Assembly: GCA_021787035.1 (NCBI GenBank)
Contig: JAJYMM010000236.1
Span: 62,001 to 126,000, forward strand
From: Actinomycetes bacterium
GTDB lineage: Bacteria > Actinomycetota > Acidimicrobiia > Acidimicrobiales > Palsa-688
Direction of reading: 5' to 3'
DNA length: 64,000 bases
This document shows, piece by piece, positions 60,875 through 64,000 of the stretch (its first letter is position 1; every line of letters starts with the position of its first letter). The notes under the pieces are model-generated. The model was not told where the DNA came from. It saw nothing but the letters and a program-made list of their open reading frames with translations, and made no database searches. The translations under genes and the position numbers were made by a program.

Positions 60875-61798
60875 TTGGCCGCGCGAGGCCTCGACTACCG
60901 CCATCCGCGCGTCCAGAGACTGCGCCGCCTCGTCGGGCGGCGCAGTGTGCGCGAGCAGGAGGGGTGCTTCGTGATAGAAGGCCCCAAGCTTTTGGAGGAG
61001 GCGCTTGCAGCTAGCGGTGCCATCGAAGCCGTTTTCCTGGCGCCAGGCTGGGACCGGGCCGCGGCATCACCAGACGGGGCACCGCAACCCGGAGGCGGCG
61101 GCCAAGGCGAGGTAGGTCCCGAGGTACGCCTGGCCGCACTTGTTGACCGTTGTCACAGCGCCGGCGCACGCGTCTTCGAACTTGCCCCGGGCGTATTGGA
61201 GCGCGTGGCGGGCACGGTGTCGCCCCAGCCGTTGATGGCTGTCTGTGCCTTGCCCCTTGCCGGCATAGACCGGCTTCGCTCGGACGGCCCCCAGCTCGTC
61301 GTCGTCTGCGCCGACGTGCGTGACCCGGGCAACGCGGGGACGCTCGTGCGCTCGGCATGGGCCGCTGGTGCCAGCGGCGTCGTGTGTTGCGAGGGGACCG
61401 TTGACATGTGGAACCCAAAGGCGGTGCGGTCCTCCGCCGGCGCCGTGTTCCACGTTCCAGTTGTCGCTGGCGGTGCGGTTGAGGCCGTTTTAGACGAGCT
61501 CGGCGAGTGGGGCCTCGAGAGATGGGGAGCGGTGGCCGCTGGCGGTACCAGCTACGACGAGCTGGACTTGACCCACCCCTGCGCCCTTGTCGTCGGCAAC
61601 GAGTCCGCGGGGCTGCCGGTGGCAGCGCTCGGCGGTCATCTCGATGGGCTCGTGAGCATACCCATGCCCGGCGGCGCTGAGTCCCTAAACGTCGGAGCGG
61701 CTGCCTCAGTCCTTTGCTTCGAGGCGGCCCGCCAGCGGCGAAGGGCGGGAATTGCCCTTCGCCGAAGTCCCGTAGCTGGCAAGCTGGCAGCGCCATGA
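60875..61798 (+). CDS. TrmH/SpoU-family rRNA 2'-O-methyltransferase
   Basis: SPOUT methyltransferase of 307 residues. The N-terminal substrate-binding domain starts DYRHPRVQRLRRLVGRRSVREQEGCFVIEGPKLLEEAL; the knot domain has DVRDPGNAGTLVRSAWAAGASGVVCCEGTVDMWNPKAVRSSAGAVFHVPV, LVVGNESAGLP and IPMPGGAESLNVGAAASVLCFEAARQRR, matching motifs 1-3. It lies between rplT and pheS, a frequent position in Gram-positives (often named ysgA or tsnR). The start is probably TTG 60875, touching the rplT stop. The stop overlaps the pheS start (ATGA). Confidence 0.88.
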   Translation: MAARGLDYRHPRVQRLRRLVGRRSVREQEGCFVIEGPKLLEEALAASGAIEAVFLAPGWDRAAASPDGAPQPGGGGQGEVGPEVRLAALVDRCHSAGARVFELAPGVLERVAGTVSPQPLMAVCALPLAGIDRLRSDGPQLVVVCADVRDPGNAGTLVRSAWAAGASGVVCCEGTVDMWNPKAVRSSAGAVFHVPVVAGGAVEAVLDELGEWGLERWGAVAAGGTSYDELDLTHPCALVVGNESAGLPVAALGGHLDGLVSIPMPGGAESLNVGAAASVLCFEAARQRRRAGIALRRSPVAGKLAAP

Positions 61799-62913
61799 AC
61801 GCCGTCACGCAAGCCGCTCAACGGGGTAAGGAATTGGTCGAAGGAGCCCGCTCCGTAGCGGAGCTGCGCGCCGTCGAGCCGGAAGCCTTCGGGAAAAGGA
61901 GCGCGTTCGCGCGCCTCACCGGCTCGCTGCGGGATCTCGCCCCTACCGAGCGGCGCGAGGTGGGCCGTGCACTCCAGGAGGCGAGGTCGGAGCTGGAGGC
62001 GTTTTTTGGTAAGCGCATGGCCGAGCTCGAAGAGCAAGAGGCTAGCCGGAGGGCAGGATCGGAGCGCCTGGACCTCTCCGAGACCGCCTTGCTGGCTCGT
62101 TGGGCCGGTGGTGGGCTGGCCGAGGCTCCTCCGTCACCCGCCATGCGAGGGCACCTCCACCTGGTGACCCAGGTGCGCGAGGAACTCGAGGACATCTTCG
62201 TCTCGATGGGCTTCGAGGTAATGGAAGGTCCCGAAGCCGAAGACGACTGGCACAATTTCCAAGCCCTCAACATGCCGCCTCATCACCCTGCGCGGGGTAT
62301 GTTCGACACTTTTTACCTCGATCTCGGGGAGGGGGGTTCTGGCGGCCAGGGAGCCCCGGAAGGGGGCGGAGAGCGAGGCCCGTCCGCGGTGCTGCGTACG
62401 CACACCTCGCCAGTGCAGGTGAGGCTGATGGAGTCGCGCCAACCTCCGATCTATGCCGTCGTCCCAGGGCGTTGTTACCGCCGCGACACCCCGGACGCAT
62501 CGCATTTGCCCGTTTTCCACCAGATTGAAGGGCTCGTGGTGGACGAGGGGATCTCGATGGGGCACCTGGCGGGCACGCTTGACGCCTTCGTACAGGCATT
62601 TTTCGGCCCTGGCAGGCGCGCCCGGCTGCGTCCTAGCTTCTTCCCCTTCACCGAGCCTTCCGCCGAGTTCGACGTGACGTGCTGGGTGTGCCACGGCGTG
62701 GGCTGCAGGACCTGCACCGGGTCTGGATGGGTCGAGCTGGGTGGCTGCGGCATGGTCGACCCCGCGGTCTTCGACGCCGTGGGCATTGACGCGGAGCGCT
62801 ATACGGGGTTCGCGTGGGGTTTCGGCATCGACCGGATGGCGGCGGCCCGGACTTCGCTCGCTGACCTCAGGGACCTTTTGGACAACGACATCCGCTTCCT
62901 TTCACAGTTCTGA
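61795..62913 (+). CDS. pheS: Phenylalanyl-tRNA synthetase alpha subunit
   Basis: Catalytic alpha subunit of 372 residues. The N-terminal coiled coil is followed by the class II core: GHLHLVTQVREELEDIFVSMGFEVMEGPEAEDDWHNFQALNMPPHHPARGMFDTFYLD, motif 2 PGRCYRRDTPDASHLPVFHQIEGLVVD, RLRPSFFPFTEPSAEFDV, GCGMVDPAVF and motif 3 GFAWGFGIDRMAAARTSLADLRDLLDNDIRFLSQF. ATG 61795 overlaps the methyltransferase stop. It pairs with pheT to form the alpha2-beta2 enzyme. Confidence 0.97.
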   Translation: MNAVTQAAQRGKELVEGARSVAELRAVEPEAFGKRSAFARLTGSLRDLAPTERREVGRALQEARSELEAFFGKRMAELEEQEASRRAGSERLDLSETALLARWAGGGLAEAPPSPAMRGHLHLVTQVREELEDIFVSMGFEVMEGPEAEDDWHNFQALNMPPHHPARGMFDTFYLDLGEGGSGGQGAPEGGGERGPSAVLRTHTSPVQVRLMESRQPPIYAVVPGRCYRRDTPDASHLPVFHQIEGLVVDEGISMGHLAGTLDAFVQAFFGPGRRARLRPSFFPFTEPSAEFDVTCWVCHGVGCRTCTGSGWVELGGCGMVDPAVFDAVGIDAERYTGFAWGFGIDRMAAARTSLADLRDLLDNDIRFLSQF

Positions 62914-62929
62914 AAAGGCGTCGAGAGCA

Positions 62930-64000
62930 ATGCGCGTACCGCTCAGTTGGTTGAGAGAGTTCACACCGGTCGAGGAGCCGGCCGATCGCATCGCTGACGC
63001 GCTTAGCTTCCTCGGCCTCGTCGTGGAGGCGAGCGAAGCCGTCCCCTCCCCATTTGACGGCATCGTGGTCGCGCGGGTGCTCGCCACGCGCCCGCACCCG
63101 AGTGCCGATCGTGTGCATCTCGTAGACGTCGACGCTGGCGACGGGGAAGCGCGCCAAGTGGTGTGCGGGGCTTTCAACATGAAAGAGGGCGACCTCGTTC
63201 CGCTGGCGACGCTTGGTGCCGTCATGCCGAACGGGATGGAGATCGGCCGTCGCAAGCTGAGGGGCGAGTGGTCCAATGGGATGCTCTGTTCGGCTCCGGA
63301 GCTAGGCGTTGGGCCGGAGGGGCCGTCACCGGCCATCTTCGTTTTCGCCCCAGGGTCTGTCAGCCCGGGCCAGCCGGTCGCCGAGGCGTTCGGTTTTGGC
63401 GCGGACGTCGTCTTCGACTTGGAGATAAGTCCCAACCGGGGCGACTGTTTTTCTGTCGTGGGGGTCGCGCGCGACCTGGCGGCCGGGCTGGGCCTGCCGT
63501 TTTCCATCTCCGAACCACCTCATTTTGTGGCCGGTGACATAGAGGCGCCCGTGATCAAGGTGGACCCGGCTGCTTTCGAACTGTGCCCGCGCTTCACCGG
63601 CACGGTCGTCGAGGGTGTCGGCGAGGCCTCTGTTTCCCCCCTTGTCCGGCGGCGGCTTACTTTGGCTGGCATGCGCCCGATAAGCCCAGTGGTTGACGCG
63701 TCGAATTACGTCATGCTCGAGCTCGGCCAGCCCAACCACCCCTATGACATTTCTCGGCTCCGCGGCAGGGGGTTGGGCGTACGGAGGGGGCGATCCGGGG
63801 AGCGCCTCGTGACCCTCGACGGGGTAGAGCGCCAACTTTGCCCAGATGACATAGTGATCTCTGACGCGGAGGGTACTGCCGTGGGCCTGGGAGGGATAAT
63901 GGGCGGCGCCGGGGCCGAAATTTCCTCGACTACGACCACGGTCCTTTTGGAAGCAGCGAATTTTGACCCGCTGGCGATCTCCGCGACCGGCTCGCGCCTA
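62930..64000 (+). CDS. pheT: Phenylalanyl-tRNA synthetase beta subunit (truncated by window end)
   Basis: The frame starts at ATG 62930 (RVPLSWLREFTPVEEPADRIADALSFLGLVVEA, the standard PheT beginning), 16 bases after pheS, and is open to the last base: 357 codons of an expected 800 or so. The EMAP-like tRNA-binding domain (GIVVARVLATRPHPSADRVHLVDVDAG, QVVCGAFNMKEGDLVPLATLGAVMPNGMEIGRRKLRGEWSNGMLCSAPELG) and the B3/B4 region (EISPNRGDCFSVVGVARDLAA, PVVDASNYVMLELGQPNHPYD, LGGIMGGAGAEIS) are seen. Only the N-terminal half is in the window. Confidence 0.96.
   Translation, partial: MRVPLSWLREFTPVEEPADRIADALSFLGLVVEASEAVPSPFDGIVVARVLATRPHPSADRVHLVDVDAGDGEARQVVCGAFNMKEGDLVPLATLGAVMPNGMEIGRRKLRGEWSNGMLCSAPELGVGPEGPSPAIFVFAPGSVSPGQPVAEAFGFGADVVFDLEISPNRGDCFSVVGVARDLAAGLGLPFSISEPPHFVAGDIEAPVIKVDPAAFELCPRFTGTVVEGVGEASVSPLVRRRLTLAGMRPISPVVDASNYVMLELGQPNHPYDISRLRGRGLGVRRGRSGERLVTLDGVERQLCPDDIVISDAEGTAVGLGGIMGGAGAEISSTTTTVLLEAANFDPLAISATGSRL

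Noticed and set aside
61738-61761. Inverted repeat cgaagggc/gcccttcg near the end of the methyltransferase gene
   Set aside because: It lies within coding sequence, has no T-run, and pheS overlaps the gene end, so a terminator here makes little sense.

Overview
The window looks like chromosomal DNA of a high-GC actinobacterium, possibly of the Acidimicrobiia or a related deep lineage (the class is a guess). The evidence is a mycothiol ligase (mshC), an F420:NADP oxidoreductase-like gene, the thrS-HIT gene pair known from mycobacteria, the downstream set ftsZ-pgeF-yggS-sepF-yggT-divIVA, a meso-diaminopimelate-type MurE, and a MurA with Asp in place of the catalytic Cys, as in Mycobacterium. 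I see no phage, insertion sequence, rRNA, convincing tRNA or CRISPR array.

Layout. 1-13.1 kb is an accessory region, mostly on the minus strand: an MTB12-like secreted protein, two 14-TM drug-exporter-type MFS proteins, a large OatA-like cell-surface acyltransferase, a beta-helix protein, a HAD phosphatase, a coupled unknown/flavin-reductase pair and a CYTH-CHAD protein. 13.2-20.8 kb carries murB and murA separated by a terminator and a possible 6C-type small RNA, then redox genes (thioredoxin-fold protein, F420 reductase, mshC), thrS and a HIT protein. 20.9-34 kb is metabolic: a third MFS exporter behind a palindromic operator, gltBD, and xfp-ackA, which together turn sugar phosphates into acetyl phosphate and then acetate plus ATP. 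hrpA follows. 38-58 kb is the division and cell-wall cluster: mraZ-rsmH-ftsL-ftsI-murE-mraY-ftsW-murG-murC-ftsQ-ftsZ-pgeF-yggS-sepF-yggT-divIVA, then a DksA-like zinc protein, lspA, rluD and an Rrf2 regulator. 58.4-64 kb is translational: a DUF1844-like gene divergent from infC-rpmI-rplT-trmH-pheS-pheT (pheT runs off the window).

The most unusual feature is a dense population of short head-to-tail tandem arrays, more than twenty in 64 kb. Each has its own unit sequence, copied from the local DNA. Inside genes the units are 12, 15, 24 or 27 bp (mostly 15), always a multiple of three, and they make pentapeptide or tetrapeptide runs in linkers and loops, even inside MurE and MurG. At gene ends and junctions units of 14, 17 and 19 bp also occur. 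One array, seven copies of a 14-bp unit between murC and ftsQ, repeats the stop/start junction itself and builds a chain of overlapping five-codon mini-ORFs. Mini-ORFs that bridge genes by stop/start overlaps also precede ftsW, yggT and xfp.

Other points: infC appears to start at ATA with a good ribosome binding site; murD and murF are missing from an otherwise complete cluster, and a 16-codon ORF sits where murD normally lies; MurA has Asp117, which predicts fosfomycin resistance; and FtsI has an SSD motif where SxN is usual.
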